From contig JASKOM010000002.1 in NCBI GenBank assembly GCA_030152305.1, positions 124,001-188,000 of the forward strand: a stretch of 64,000 nucleotides of DNA. Direction: 5' to 3'. Made by a program: the position numbers and the translations under genes. Positions 1-10,400 of the stretch are shown one piece after another (position 1 is the stretch's first letter; every line of letters starts with the position of its first letter). Under the pieces are notes generated by a model, which made no database searches, was not told the DNA's origin, and saw nothing but the letters and a program-made list of their open reading frames with translations. Source of the DNA: Campylobacterota bacterium (lineage in GTDB: Bacteria > Campylobacterota > Campylobacteria > Campylobacterales > Thiovulaceae).

Positions 1-182
1 TAATTTTCTAAATCTTGATCTAAGATTTTCTTCATAAATTTGAAAAAGTTAATTAAATTTGTTTTTCCAGCACCATTTGCACCAATTATAATATTTAAAT
101 CATGAAATTCTAAATCTAATTTTTTTATAGACTTAAAGCCTTCTATTTTAATTCTTGTTAATTTACCTAATGAGTTGCTCAT
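1..182 (-). CDS. AAA-family ATPase, N-terminal part (cut by window edge)
   Basis: The reading frame starts at the ATG ending at 182 and runs off the left edge, so only about 60 residues are visible. They begin MSNSLGKLTRIKIEGFKSIK and continue to a Walker A loop, GANGAGKTN, near residue 35. The pattern of an early beta strand, 'GFKSI' and Walker A is typical of RecF/SMC-like AAA ATPases (AAA_15/AAA_21 type) found in defence islands. A GGAG ribosome-binding site lies about 11 bases upstream. It sits 27 bases downstream of the corrected end of the Type III res gene, so it is probably co-transcribed with that restriction system. The partner domain (for example a TOPRIM nuclease) would lie outside the window, so the subfamily cannot be named. 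Confidence 0.8.
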   Translation of the reverse strand, partial: MSNSLGKLTRIKIEGFKSIKKLDLEFHDLNIIIGANGAGKTNLINFFKFMKKILDQDLEN

Positions 183-209
183 TCTTATAAATTCTCCATT
201 TTATTATTT

Positions 210-3097
210 TTATCGATTTTCTAAATATTTTTTAATTATATTTTTTATTTCGTCGTCTTGAAATTGTGTTTCAAATTTTATATTTATATTATCAGTAATC
301 GAGTTAAATAACTTTTCAGCATGTTGAATTTTTTTATGTTCATCATGAAATAAATCTCGTTTATCTTTGCCTTTTGTTTCGACGATTAAATTTAAATTTT
401 TTTGACCATATTTATGATTTCTTGATTATAAGCAAAATCAGGTGAATACGAAAAACCGCCAGAAACTGGAATTTTGATTGAATTTTTTGGTATTTTTGTA
501 AAAACGATTATTTCATCGATATTTTGTTTTATATTCTTTTTTTCTAAATCTGAATCAAAATATAAATCTTCGAATAAATAATTATTTCCAACTTTTTCGT
601 TTGGTGCATAATTTTGACCTAAATCAAAAATATTAATTTCTTGAGAAATATTGCCTGATTTATCTGTTAATTTTGTTGGATGTATCGAATTATTGACTTG
701 TTCATAATTAATTGAAAATTTATCAATTGCATTATCCAGCAAAAATTTATTAAAGCCATCTTTTATCGTTCTGACTGTTATTATATTTAAATACGAATTA
801 ATATCTTGAGATTTGCTAATATTTATAAAAACATTATTCAAAGTTTTGGAGCTGATTTTTATTTCGTCAGTTAATTTAATTAAAAAATCTCGATAACTCA
901 TTGTTTGAACAGATAAAAATTGATCATCAAAATTTATGATTTCTTGATTATAAGCATGATTTTTATCAAAAGATAACTTTTGTTTTATTGTCGAAATAGT
1001 TTCAGATTTGAATTTGTCAATATTTTCTTTTAAATAAATATCAAATAGATCTTCGAAGATATCTTCGTTTTGAATTTTATATTCAAGAATAACCTTTTGA
1101 TTAATATGTTCCCAAAGTTCTCGCAATTCCTGATATTTGCCTTCTCGGATTTTTGCTCTGTTTGAATTTTTATCGTTGTAATTTTTAATTTTATTGTTTT
1201 TCAGACCATTTGAGAAAACTTGAGGAAATAATTCTTTTAATTTTTCAAATCCATTTTCTTTAAAATCGTTGTTTCGCTTGATTATATTTTCTTGATCTAA
1301 TTTTGCTAATAAATTATCTTCTGATATATTATATTTGTTGCAAATTAAATTAATGACCTCATCGTTTAATTTTTTATTATTATCGATTAACGATGTAGAT
1401 TTCGAGTTTATTTCATTTATTAAGCTTTCAGCAAAATCTTTTTCTGTGAAATCAACAAAATAATTTAAATAAAACTGTTCATTTTTAACTCTTGCCATGA
1501 ATTCATTAACTGGAAGTCTCAAACCTCGACCAACTTCTTGAAGTTTTGAAGTTGTGCTTCCGCTACTTCTTAATTTGCAAATTTGAAAAACATTCGGATT
1601 ATCCCAACCTTCTCGCAAAGTCCATTTTGAAAAAATAAATCTTCTCGTATTATTAATATTTAATAAAGAATTTTTATCATGAAGTATTTCGTTTATTTCT
1701 CTTTCGATTTTGTCGTCAGTTTCGCTGTTATCTTTTGAAAAATATCCTCCGTGAATTAACGATAAATCAGCTAACGATTTTTCTAAGTAATTTTTATAAA
1801 ATTCGTCTGTTGCTATTTTAAGAGTTTGTTCGATATAGCTTTTTGTTAAATTCTCAAATTTTGTTTTTAATGCTCCGTCGATATTATTTCCATTTCGATA
1901 ACCTTCAATGTCGTCAATAAAAAATAAAGTTATCGGTTTGATTTTTATATCTCGTGTTAAATATATTCGTTCGAGTTCAAAATGATTTTTTATTGCATTT
2001 TCCATCATTTTATCTCTCACAGTTTGCGAATAAGAATAAGGATTTATTCGATCACCTTTTTTAAGTTCTAAACCGTTTGATAAAACGATAATAGATTTAT
2101 TTAAATTCTCGACATATAAATTTGCTATTTGTTCATGAATTATGCTTAAACTTTCATTTTTAATTAATTTAAATCTAGTTTTTTTATCGTTTGAATTTAA
2201 TTCGAAATGTGCCTCTTTGCCATCTGTATTTATTAACGAAATAGAAGCTTTGTCATTTATATTAAGTTCTTCGATATGAGTTATAACACCTTTGACGAGA
2301 TCGCCGTTAAAAGCATCTAGCGAAGTTAAGTTATAAATTAAATTTTCATATTGTTCATTAAAAGTTGCTCCAAATCGAAAAATTATTTGCGAATTGAATT
2401 TCTCGATATTTTTCCAAGTTTGATTAGTTTTATTAAATCGATGAGGTTCGTCAATAATTGTTACTGGATTTATCGCTGATATATTCTCAAATGGAATCGA
2501 ATATTGATCAAAAAGAGTTTTGTCAAAAGATATATTCATGGTTTCCGAATTTATCATTCCGCCGTTGATTATAAGAACATGAATATTTTGCAAAGAATTC
2601 ACAGCTTCTACGAAATCTTTTATTGCCTGTGGAAAAAGATCTTTTTTTGCTTTTTGACTTTCGACAAGATAAGTTTTGATATTCGCCTGATAATCTTCCT
2701 GAAAATGTTCTCGTGTTTCTTCGGCGGTTAAAAAATTCATCGTTCCAGCTTTAATCGAAAGAGTTGGAACGATAATTATAAATTTATTTAAATGAAAATT
2801 TTTATGCAGTTCAAAAATTAGTTTTGTATAAGTATAAGTTTTGCCCGTTCCAGTTTCCATTGAAATATCAAAAATATTACTTTCTAAATTTCGATATTTA
2901 TTAGAAATAGCATTTTCGCTTTGAATAAAATCAAGATTTGATGCTAATTTTTTCGAAAAATTTATTTTTGGATTCGAAACTGTTGATAAAATCAGATCTT
3001 CTTTTTCGGTTAAGTTTGCATGATTAAAAATTGCTAAAGCCGAATTTATCGCTTGTTGTTGATGAGGTAAATTTTTCTCAAAGATAAAACCAGCCAT
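210..3097 (-). pseudogene. res: Type III restriction enzyme Res subunit, frameshifted near the C-terminus
   Basis: The protein is the ATP-dependent helicase/endonuclease subunit of a Type III restriction system. A Walker A motif (ETGTGKT, residues 81-87) and a DEPH helicase box (residues 216-219) are visible, followed by superfamily 2 helicase motifs (GREGWDNPNV and VGRGLRLPV types appear as LREGWDNPNV and VGRGLRLPV). The uninterrupted frame ends at 392 with only the 'SPDFAY' half of the PD-(D/E)XK nuclease site. In the next frame, 210-418 encodes the missing tail, including LNLIVETKGKDKRDLF, which holds the ExK residues. Adding one base to the A-run at 418-420 gives a single frame of exactly 963 codons. 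Either the nuclease is inactivated, the tract varies, or there is a sequencing error. The start ATG lies one base after the mod stop codon. Confidence 0.9.
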
Positions 3098-3098
3098 T

Positions 3099-5015
3099 TT
3101 AAAACCTAGCCGTTACAGTAACTTGAATTGACTTTTTATTTGTGTAATGTTGAAAAGCTTCATAAATTTCTCGCATATGTTTGCTTAAAAAATTGTGATT
3201 ATAAATTACGATTTTTGAAAATTTAAAATTGCGGTCGTTATCGAATTTTTCGAGTAATAATTTTAAGTCATTTGTCGTGAAACCTTTATTCATCATATAA
3301 ATTATATTTTCTGATTTATAATATTTATATGAACCGATAACGATTTCTTGAAGATTGACATCTAATTTTATGCCATCTTGAAGTTTATAAGTTGTTAGAA
3401 CGGTTTCTAATTCTTCGTCATTTAAAATCGAACCATCAAACATGATTGTATCTTGTGTTAAAAATTGATGTTCGTCATTCATTCCTGCAAAAGCTGGAAC
3501 ATTTTCATAAATTTTAAAGCCAAAATCATAATCTGATAAATTTGCCAAAAGTGATTGTGAAAGTTCATTTTTGATTTTTTGAGAAGCTCGAATAATTCGC
3601 TCTTTTGTGATTTCAAAAATTGTTGGTTCAGCATTAAGTTCATTTTTAACAAAATCAAAGGCTGTTTTGCTTTTTTTCTCATCGATTTTTTCAGCAATTT
3701 GAACAGAGATAAATTTTCTATTTCCGCCATCTTCAGAATTTAATTGCATAACGGCATGAGCTGTTGTTCCACTTCCTGCAAAAAAATCAAGAACGATATC
3801 GTTTTCGGATAAATATACTAATTTTAAAAAATGTTTTATTAATGTTGTTGGTTTTGGATTATCAAATACAAAGACACCATTGAATAAACTTGTTAGTTCT
3901 TGTCGAGATATTTGATTATGTCCGACCTCATCGTATTTTAAAATAGTTGTCGGAACTTTTCCATCTTGAACTTCTGATAAGAATTGTTTTAATTGTGGTT
4001 TAGACGATCCATCTTTACCGAAATAAATTCTATTATCTTTAACTAATTCATTAAATTTTTCTTTTGATACTTGCCAACAACTTCCTGATGGTGGTAATAC
4101 GATTTGTCCTGAAGGTGTTTGAATTGGATAATCATATTTTTCATTGTATGTTTTTGCTGACAATCCACCAGATTTCCATTCGCCTCTCGGATCATTATCA
4201 ATATTTTTATATCTATCGTTCATATCTTCAGTTCTTGGTAGTAATTTTAATTTCCATGAACTTATTGATTTAGCATATATTAAAATATAATCGTGTGTAG
4301 CACTAATTGTTTTTGAATCATTTGATGGTGAATATTTTTTCTCCCAAATAATATTTGCTACAAAATTTTCTTCACCAAAAATATCATCACAAAGTAATCT
4401 TAATTGGGCAACTTCATTATCGTCAATGCTAATAAAAATAACTCCATCATTTTTTAAAAGCTCTTTTGCAATATATAATCGCGGATACATAAAAGTTAGC
4501 CAAGCTGAATGAGAATTTGATTTACTATTTACAAATTTTAAAATTCGTTCAGCTTCATTTTGTGAAATTCGAGCTAATTTAACAAGTTGCTCTGTTGAGA
4601 AATTTCTATCATCGTTATAAACAAAACCATCATTTCCTGTATTATATGGCGGATCAATATAAATCATTTTGATTTTTTCATAATAACTATTTTTAAGATG
4701 TTTCAAAACTTCTAAATTATCACCTTTAATTAAAATATTCGCACTATTTTTATTGTCAGGTTTAGCATTATGAACTTTATCTTCTTTTATCAAAGTCAAA
4801 ATTTTTTCATTTGCTAAAACTCTTGCATACGATTTTCCGAGCCAATCCAATTTATAACTTTCTCGAGAAACATCTACATTGTTTTGACGAACAATTTCTT
4901 CCATTTTCGAAATAACAAATTTGCCGTCTTTATCAAAACATGACGGAAAGTTCTTTTTCAAAATCTCAATTTGTTCGCTATTTGCGGGTTTTTGTTCTTG
5001 TTCTTTTTCTGCCAT
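3099..5015 (-). CDS. mod: Type III DNA methyltransferase, Mod subunit (beta-class N6-adenine)
   Basis: The Mod subunit of a Type III system recognises the target and methylates adenine from S-adenosylmethionine; with Res it forms the restriction complex. The catalytic motif DPPYNTG is at about residues 121-127 of the chosen start, and the SAM-binding motif DFFAGSGTTAHAV follows near residue 410. This order (catalytic motif first) defines the beta class. The length of about 638 residues is normal. I chose the ATG at 5015 rather than the TTG two codons upstream. A copy of the 20-bp element found before the XRE genes lies at 5033-5052, so mod occupies the same position behind this element as the regulator genes do. 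No simple-sequence phase-variation repeat is visible in the gene. Confidence 0.95.
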   Translation of the reverse strand: MAEKEQEQKPANSEQIEILKKNFPSCFDKDGKFVISKMEEIVRQNNVDVSRESYKLDWLGKSYARVLANEKILTLIKEDKVHNAKPDNKNSANILIKGDNLEVLKHLKNSYYEKIKMIYIDPPYNTGNDGFVYNDDRNFSTEQLVKLARISQNEAERILKFVNSKSNSHSAWLTFMYPRLYIAKELLKNDGVIFISIDDNEVAQLRLLCDDIFGEENFVANIIWEKKYSPSNDSKTISATHDYILIYAKSISSWKLKLLPRTEDMNDRYKNIDNDPRGEWKSGGLSAKTYNEKYDYPIQTPSGQIVLPPSGSCWQVSKEKFNELVKDNRIYFGKDGSSKPQLKQFLSEVQDGKVPTTILKYDEVGHNQISRQELTSLFNGVFVFDNPKPTTLIKHFLKLVYLSENDIVLDFFAGSGTTAHAVMQLNSEDGGNRKFISVQIAEKIDEKKSKTAFDFVKNELNAEPTIFEITKERIIRASQKIKNELSQSLLANLSDYDFGFKIYENVPAFAGMNDEHQFLTQDTIMFDGSILNDEELETVLTTYKLQDGIKLDVNLQEIVIGSYKYYKSENIIYMMNKGFTTNDLKLLLEKFDNDRNFKFSKIVIYNHNFLSKHMREIYEAFQHYTNKKSIQVTVTARF

Positions 5016-5032
5016 TTTCAACTTTTGCTTAA

Positions 5033-5052
5033 TTTTTCGTAATTTTAATATT
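5033..5052 (-). promoter_or_regulatory. Conserved 20-bp upstream element, copy 1 (before mod)
   Basis: The plus-strand sequence is TTTTTCGTAATTTTAATATT. The same 20 bases occur at 6221-6240 and 38338-38357, and with one to three changes at 7415-7434 and (opposite strand) 11236-11255. Each copy lies 10-25 bases upstream of a start codon. It could be an operator for the XRE proteins or a shared promoter. The former is inferred from position only. Confidence 0.6.
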
Positions 5053-5073
5053 TTTGTCTTTTCATTTTTTATC

Positions 5074-5094
5074 GGAACGGTCGGCGACCATTCC
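5074..5094. repeat. Hairpin element at cassette boundary, copy A
   Basis: GGAACGGTCGGCGACCATTCC folds into a near-perfect stem (one mismatch). A related hairpin lies at 6247-6267. Both are followed on the plus strand by CCTAC and lie just after the stop codon of an antirepressor-type gene. They lack the T-run of an intrinsic terminator. They look like a REP-type boundary element. Confidence 0.6.
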
Positions 5095-5102
5095 CTACGA
5101 AT

Positions 5103-5834
5103 TTACATTATCGATTTCATTTTCCATTTAATTTGATGATAATTTCCTACGATTTCAATTCCAAAATCACGACCAGATTTTGTTAATGTCCAAACACCAT
5201 TTTCACGAAGTTGAAAACCTTTATGAGCCAACATCAAATTAATTTCAACTGGACTTTTATTAATCATTTTGCCTAATTCAGTTGGTAAAAAGAATTGCGA
5301 ATTGAGATCAATTTTAAAAGTTTGAAGCGGTGATTTACCGAATTGTTCATTCATTATTTTGTCAAAACGAAATAGATCAATTTGATTACGATTTCTTAAA
5401 TTTTCAATAAAACCTAAAAGTTTGTTCGAATAAATTTCGTAATCGTTAAGTTCATTTGTGAGTGCATGAAAATCTGGAATTTGTAGATTTTGAGTTTGTG
5501 GTTGTTGAGAAATTGAATAATTTCCAGTTTTGCGAATTGACGGAAGAACTTCGTTTGTAACCCATCGCTTGAATTGCTTAGCTTCTGGTTTTTTACTTCC
5601 AAGAATTGCGGAATATAAACCTGATTCGTTGATAATTGTAATTTTTCTACCCTGACCCGACATCGTGTCGGTATAGCTATTAAGCTCATCAACATCTAAT
5701 CTTCTGGTCATTGCTTGAGTATCGCTATATTCTAAGGCAAATGCAACATCTTTTGCGACAAACCAAATAGTATTGCTGTCTAATATTGTTCTAATTGTAT
5801 ATTTATCTTGAAAGTTATATTCTTTAATATCCAT
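5103..5834 (-). CDS. Bro-N domain antirepressor-like protein with shared C-terminal domain
   Basis: Residues 1-110 look like a Bro-N (BRO family/phage antirepressor) DNA-binding domain: YTIRTILDSNTIWFVAKDVA is followed by ESGLYSAILGSKKPEAKQFK and WVTNEVLPSIRKTGNY, the family's characteristic blocks. After a Gln-rich linker, residues about 125-243 form a domain that recurs almost unchanged in the KilA-N protein at 6275-7024, in the fragment at 12369-12509 and in the pseudogene at 37393-38064. It contains FFLPTELGKMINKSPVEINL and ends QIKWKMKSIM. A clear AAAGGG ribosome-binding site precedes the ATG. The XRE gene at 5902-6198 lies directly upstream. A regulatory role is inferred from the family; there are no phage structural genes nearby. 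Confidence 0.85.
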   Translation of the reverse strand: MDIKEYNFQDKYTIRTILDSNTIWFVAKDVAFALEYSDTQAMTRRLDVDELNSYTDTMSGQGRKITIINESGLYSAILGSKKPEAKQFKRWVTNEVLPSIRKTGNYSISQQPQTQNLQIPDFHALTNELNDYEIYSNKLLGFIENLRNRNQIDLFRFDKIMNEQFGKSPLQTFKIDLNSQFFLPTELGKMINKSPVEINLMLAHKGFQLRENGVWTLTKSGRDFGIEIVGNYHQIKWKMKSIM

Positions 5835-5901
5835 AATTACCCTTTCTTTGGCTTTTATTATGGATTATATCTATTTTGCTGTCAATAAGTCAATGATTTA
5901 A

Positions 5902-6198
5902 TCAATGTTTGTAAATAATATTATTGATTGCTGTTTTTAAAATTGAATAGTCATTTAATTTTATTTTTAAAGATTCTACTTCTAATAATAAATCTACGGC
6001 TTTTTCAATTTGTAGGCTTATATTTCCTCTACTTAAAGAAGAATTTAAACTTTCAGGTTTTACTCCAATTCGTTCCGCTAATTCCTTTTGAGTAATTCCC
6101 AATTCTCGGCAAGTTTTTTTTACGAGATTTTCTTCTTCGATAATTGGTTGATCTTGATTTTCAGTTTGATTAATTTGATTTTTTGGTTTTCTACCCAT
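5902..6198 (-). CDS. Small XRE-family regulator with conserved N-terminus, copy 2
   Basis: The protein has 98 residues. It begins MGRKPKNQINQTENQDQ, continues IIEEENLVKKTCRELGITQ and then KELAERIGVKPESLNSSLSR, an XRE/Cro-type helix-turn-helix. The first 45 residues are nearly identical in the copies at 7106-7399 and 11278-11568, but the recognition helix and C-terminal half differ. I chose the ATG at 6198, with GGAG 10 bases upstream, over a TTG at 6213 because all full copies start MGRKPK. The conserved 20-bp element is at 6221-6240. The Bro-N gene follows 67 bases downstream on the same strand and is probably co-transcribed. Confidence 0.85.
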   Translation of the reverse strand: MGRKPKNQINQTENQDQPIIEEENLVKKTCRELGITQKELAERIGVKPESLNSSLSRGNISLQIEKAVDLLLEVESLKIKLNDYSILKTAINNIIYKH

Positions 6199-6220
6199 TT
6201 TGATTTTCTCCAAATTTATA

Positions 6221-6240
6221 TTTTTCGTAATTTTAATATT
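6221..6240 (-). promoter_or_regulatory. Conserved 20-bp upstream element, copy 2
   Basis: TTTTTCGTAATTTTAATATT on the plus strand is identical to the copies at 5033 and 38338. It lies 23 bases upstream of the XRE start codon, between the boundary hairpin (6247-6267) and the ribosome-binding site. Confidence 0.6.
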
Positions 6241-6246
6241 TATTTC

Positions 6247-6267
6247 GGAACAGCCACAGGCTGTTCC
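6247..6267. repeat. Hairpin element at cassette boundary, copy B
   Basis: GGAACAGCC ACA GGCTGTTCC is a perfect 9-bp stem with a 3-base loop. It is followed by CCTAC and lies 7 bases beyond the stop codon of the KilA-N gene. It separates the KilA-N cassette from the XRE/Bro-N cassette. A TTTGTAGGGA remnant of the same boundary occurs at about 12509-12519 after the third C-terminal copy. Confidence 0.65.
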
Positions 6268-6274
6268 CTACAAA

Positions 6275-7024
6275 TTACAAAACCGTTTTCATCTTCCATT
6301 TGATTTGATGATATTTACCAATTATCAAAATCCCAAATTCATTCCCCGATGAGGTCATTTTCCATACTCCATTTTCTCGAATTTGAAAACCTTTGTATTC
6401 GAGAATCAAATTAATCTCGACCGCTGATTTATTTATCATTCGACCTAATTCGGTCGGCAAAAAGTATTGCGAATCGAGGTTTATCTTAAAAGTGTCGAGC
6501 GGTGATTTACCAAATTGTTCGTTCATTATTTTGTCAAAACGAAATAGATCTATTTGATTACGATTTCGCAAGTTTTCAAGAAAACCTAAAAGTTTGTTCG
6601 AATAAATTTCGTAATCGTTAAGTTCGCTTGTTAATTTTGGAAAATCATGATTTTGTGAAGTTTGAGTTTGTGGTTGTTGAATTGGTTTAGACATTTGCGA
6701 TTTTAGAATCTCTTCGATTGTAATATCACACCAAACAGCAAATTCTGGCGATAGCCATCTTGCAAAAGCAACGATTAATTTTTGATGAATCCAAGTTCCT
6801 TGAGCAGTTTTATCATTTCCACCTTTACGAACCACGATAAAATCGCCGTAAGCAATATTCAGCTTTCTGGAATATACTTCAATATATTCAATTGTGTCTT
6901 TATTTTCAAGCCATTTACTCGCCTGTTTATTAAAATGCCTTGCAATGTTAGTCGCATTTATAAATATATCTTGTTCTTGATCAAATTGAACAATGATGTT
7001 GTTGTAGTTTTTTTCTATTATCAC
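6275..7024 (-). CDS. KilA-N domain protein with shared C-terminal domain
   Basis: Residues 1-110 match a KilA-N DNA-binding domain: DIFINATNIARHFNKQASKW, then GGNDKTAQGTWIHQKLIVAF and ARWLSPEFAVWCDITIEEIL. KilA-N proteins of phages and bacterial islands are DNA-binding regulators. The C-terminal 120 residues are the same module as in the Bro-N protein downstream. The two genes are nearly identical in DNA over about 110 bases (about 5350-5470 against 6510-6630), so the exchange is recent. The start is a GTG. The gene follows an XRE gene (7106-7399) and ends at the perfect hairpin at 6247-6267. A CGATGAGGT word lies in the shared domain at 6347. Confidence 0.87.
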   Translation of the reverse strand: MIIEKNYNNIIVQFDQEQDIFINATNIARHFNKQASKWLENKDTIEYIEVYSRKLNIAYGDFIVVRKGGNDKTAQGTWIHQKLIVAFARWLSPEFAVWCDITIEEILKSQMSKPIQQPQTQTSQNHDFPKLTSELNDYEIYSNKLLGFLENLRNRNQIDLFRFDKIMNEQFGKSPLDTFKINLDSQYFLPTELGRMINKSAVEINLILEYKGFQIRENGVWKMTSSGNEFGILIIGKYHQIKWKMKTVL

Positions 7025-7105
7025 GACAATACTTTCAAAAATAATTTTTTATTGAATGTATTATAACAAAACTAAAGTATTTTTTTTATACTTATTTGAT
7101 AATAT

Positions 7106-7399
7106 TTAGTATGTTAAGAATGCTCGTAGATTTTCTTGAAATAGTTTTGTTTTCATTGCCTCTTTTCTTAAATTATTGTTTTCGATTAACAATTCTATTG
7201 ATGTTTTCATTTGATCTGAAAAATTATTCCTAGCTAAAGCAGTTTTTAAACCACTTTCCGTAACCCCGATTCGTTCCGCTAATTCCTTTTGAGTAATGCC
7301 TAATTCTCGGCAAGTTTTTTTAACAAGATTTTCTTCTTCGATAATTGGTTGATCTTTATTTTGAGTTTGATTAATTTGATTTTTTGGTTTGCGACCCAT
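7106..7399 (-). CDS. Small XRE-family regulator with conserved N-terminus, copy 3
   Basis: This 97-residue protein starts MGRKPKNQINQTQNKDQ and shares the block LVKKTCRELGITQKELAERI with the other copies, then diverges in the recognition helix (TESGLKTALARNNFSDQM). It is divergent from the Type IIG gene at 7485 across an 85-bp gap holding the conserved element. This layout is like that of controller proteins of restriction systems, so control of the Type IIG gene is a reasonable inference but is not shown. The KilA-N gene follows on the same strand. Confidence 0.83.
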   Translation of the reverse strand: MGRKPKNQINQTQNKDQPIIEEENLVKKTCRELGITQKELAERIGVTESGLKTALARNNFSDQMKTSIELLIENNNLRKEAMKTKLFQENLRAFLTY

Positions 7400-7414
7400 T
7401 TTATTTTTCTCCAG

Positions 7415-7434
7415 TTTTTCATAATTTTAATATA
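7415..7434 (-). promoter_or_regulatory. Conserved 20-bp upstream element, copy 3
   Basis: TTTTTCATAATTTTAATATA differs from the consensus at two positions. It lies in the divergent intergenic region between the XRE gene and the Type IIG gene, so a protein bound here could affect both. Confidence 0.5.
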
Positions 7435-7484
7435 GAATTGATTCGGTTAAATTATTTTAACTAAAAATTTGAACGAGGATAAAA

Positions 7485-10400
7485 ATGATATTTAAATATA
7501 TATCGAATAGAAATTTTATTAGTCCGTCTTATTCGGCTTCGATAATTTCAGAAGCTAGATTCTATCGGTTTCTTATCGAATTGAAAAAATATTTAAATGA
7601 TATTGAAAAACTAGAAAACGAAGAAATGGGCAAAACACCGCTTAGAAATTTAATTTTTTCAACTGGTTTTAATAAATATAAAATTGAACCAATTAAAAAT
7701 AGCGATTTGGCTATTTATGAAGATCGTGATGATTTAGACAAAAAGCAGATTGAAGTTTTTATCGAAACGAAAATACCAAATAGTCATGAAATGATCAAAG
7801 ATGATGATTTTAAGAAAAAAGCTTTTGCTCAAATTTGTTTTTATGCTGATAAAGAAGGAACTTCGTCTTTAAAGCATTTAATCGTTACAGATTATAAAAA
7901 TTTATATATTTTTAAAAGTTTTGATATAAAAAGATTGACCTCATCGGCAACTTTTCCAAAATATAATAAAAAAGCAAAAACAGAAGATATTTATTTAGAT
8001 ATTTTAAATTGGCTTGATAATTTATTAGATTTTAAACTCGAATATACAAAGGTTGATTTTAGTAAATTTGAAATTGAGAAAATAAAAGAGCTTGAAGAAA
8101 ATATTTATTCGAAAGATGAACGAATTTTTAATTTAAGACGAGAATTAACAGGAATTTATAAGTTATTATCACCTCAAAATTTGCTCGAATTGAATTTTGG
8201 AAAAGATATGAATTCGCTTGATGATGGTTTTTATCGAGAACTTTTATATATTTTTGGTGTCGAAGAGCGAGAAGATTCTGACGGAATCCTTAAGATTTTG
8301 CGAAAATTTGAACATGAACGAAGTTCTGGCTCGATTCTCGAATTAACAATTTGTGAAAATAGTAATTTAGATTTTGAAGATGTTTTTGAATTAAATATTA
8401 TTTGGCTTAATAGAATTTTGTTTTTGAAATTGCTTGAAGCTCGTTTGATTTTTATGCATCCAAATTTTAAGCCATTTATGAATTTAAACACGATTCATAC
8501 TTTTAGACAACTTGAAAATTTATTTTTTGAAGTTATGGCAAAAGAGATTTCTGAACGAAAAGATAGTTTGAAAATATTCGAGAATATTCCATATATGAAT
8601 TCTTCGTTGTTTAATAAAAAAGATATCGAAATTATGTTTTTTGGCATTAAAGATTTAGATTCTGCTGTTAAAATCAAAACTTATCAAACTTCGAATATCG
8701 AACAAGGCGAATTCACGACTCTTGATTATTTATTTCGATTTTTGAATTCTTATGATTTTGGAAGTAATAAATTTGACGAAATCGCTCCGATCGATAAGAC
8801 TCTTATTAAATCTTCTGTTTTGGGTTTGATTTTCGAAAAAGTTAATGGCTATAAAGATGGTTCTCATTTTACTCCTAGTTTTATTACTCAAAAATTGGCA
8901 AAAGATAGTCTCGATAACTTTTTTGGTAATCTCGAAAAAATTAAAATTCTTGATCCTGCGGTTGGTTCTGGTCATATTCTTGTTTCTGTTATGAATGAAC
9001 TTGTTGTTCGACAGGCAACTTTGGAAGATGAATATGGCGAACAGCGAATTATTAAAATCGAAAATGACGAAATTTTTATTTCCGATGAGGTGCAATATAT
9101 TTCGAATGAAAAAAATATTTTTCCGACTGAAGCAACTCGAATTCAAAAAAAGATGTTTGAACTTAAAAAAAGAATTATCGAAAATAATATTTTTGGTGTT
9201 GATATTAATTCGAAATCTGTTGAAATTGCCCGTTTGCGATTATGGATCGAATTGTTAAAATGGAGTTTCTATTCTAAAAAAACTGGTAAATTTACTGTTT
9301 TGCCTAATCTCGATATAAATATAAAAGTCGGTAATTCTCTTGTTTCACGATTTGCTTTGAACGAAAATATCGCAAAAATCGGTAAAGAAAAAATCGCTAA
9401 ACTTCAAGAACTTGGTCATTTATATTTTCAAAAGTCTGGAATCGAAAAAATAGATATCGAAAAAGAGATCAAATCTATTAAAAATAGCTTTTCTGATGGA
9501 TTGAAAAATAACGATCCAGATAAAAAGAAAATTATCGAATTAATCGAGAATTATTTATCGATTCATGGTGAATTCGGTATTGAACATTTTTATAAAAATT
9601 ATACTCACGGTGTTTTGTTTATCGCTGATCGTGTCGGTCGAAATTATAAAAATGACTTAAAAGCCATTTTAGAACTTCACGAAAAAATAGACTTTTTAGA
9701 TAAATTACCACATTCGTTCGAATGGCGATTCGAATTTCCAGATGTTTTAAATGAACATAACGATTTCGTAGGTTTTGATTTTGTTATCGCTAATCCGCCC
9801 TATATTCGTCAAGAACGAATTAAAGATCTTAAACCCATTTTAGAAAAAAAGTTCAAAGTTTATAATGGCACCGCTGATATTTATACCTATTTTTTTGAAC
9901 TCGGTCGAAATTTGCTTGTTCAAAATGGCATTTTAAGTTTTATCGTTTCGAATAAATGGACTCGTGCTAAATATGGCGAAAATCTTCGAAATATGCTTTT
10001 AAATGAAACTCAAATTTTGCAATATGTCGAATATAACGGTATCAAAGTTTTTGATTCTGCGACTGTTGATGCTTCGATAATTTCGTTTAAAAAAGTTGAT
10101 AAAGTTGATAAAAATTTGCCTTTTGATTATTGCACAGCAAAAGAACGAAAAGAGGAACGAACAGAAGATTTTCGCTATTTTGATTATAAATGTATCGATT
10201 TTTTAATGTCTGATTTATCGATTGATAGTTTTTCTTTTGCTAATCAAAATGAGTTGAAAATCAAAAAGCAAATTGAAAAAATCGGTATTCCGCTTAAAAA
10301 CTGGGACATAAAAATTAACTATGGAATTAAAACAGGATTTAACGAGGCTTTTATTATTTCGACTGAACAACGAAATGAAATTCTCGATAAATGCACCTCA

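Noticed and set aside
3099-5015. Phase-variable repeat tract in mod
   Set aside because: I looked for tetranucleotide or long homopolymer tracts in the gene and saw none of notable length.
5074-6267. Boundary hairpins as intrinsic terminators
   Set aside because: Neither hairpin is followed by a T-run on either strand, so they are reported as repeat elements.
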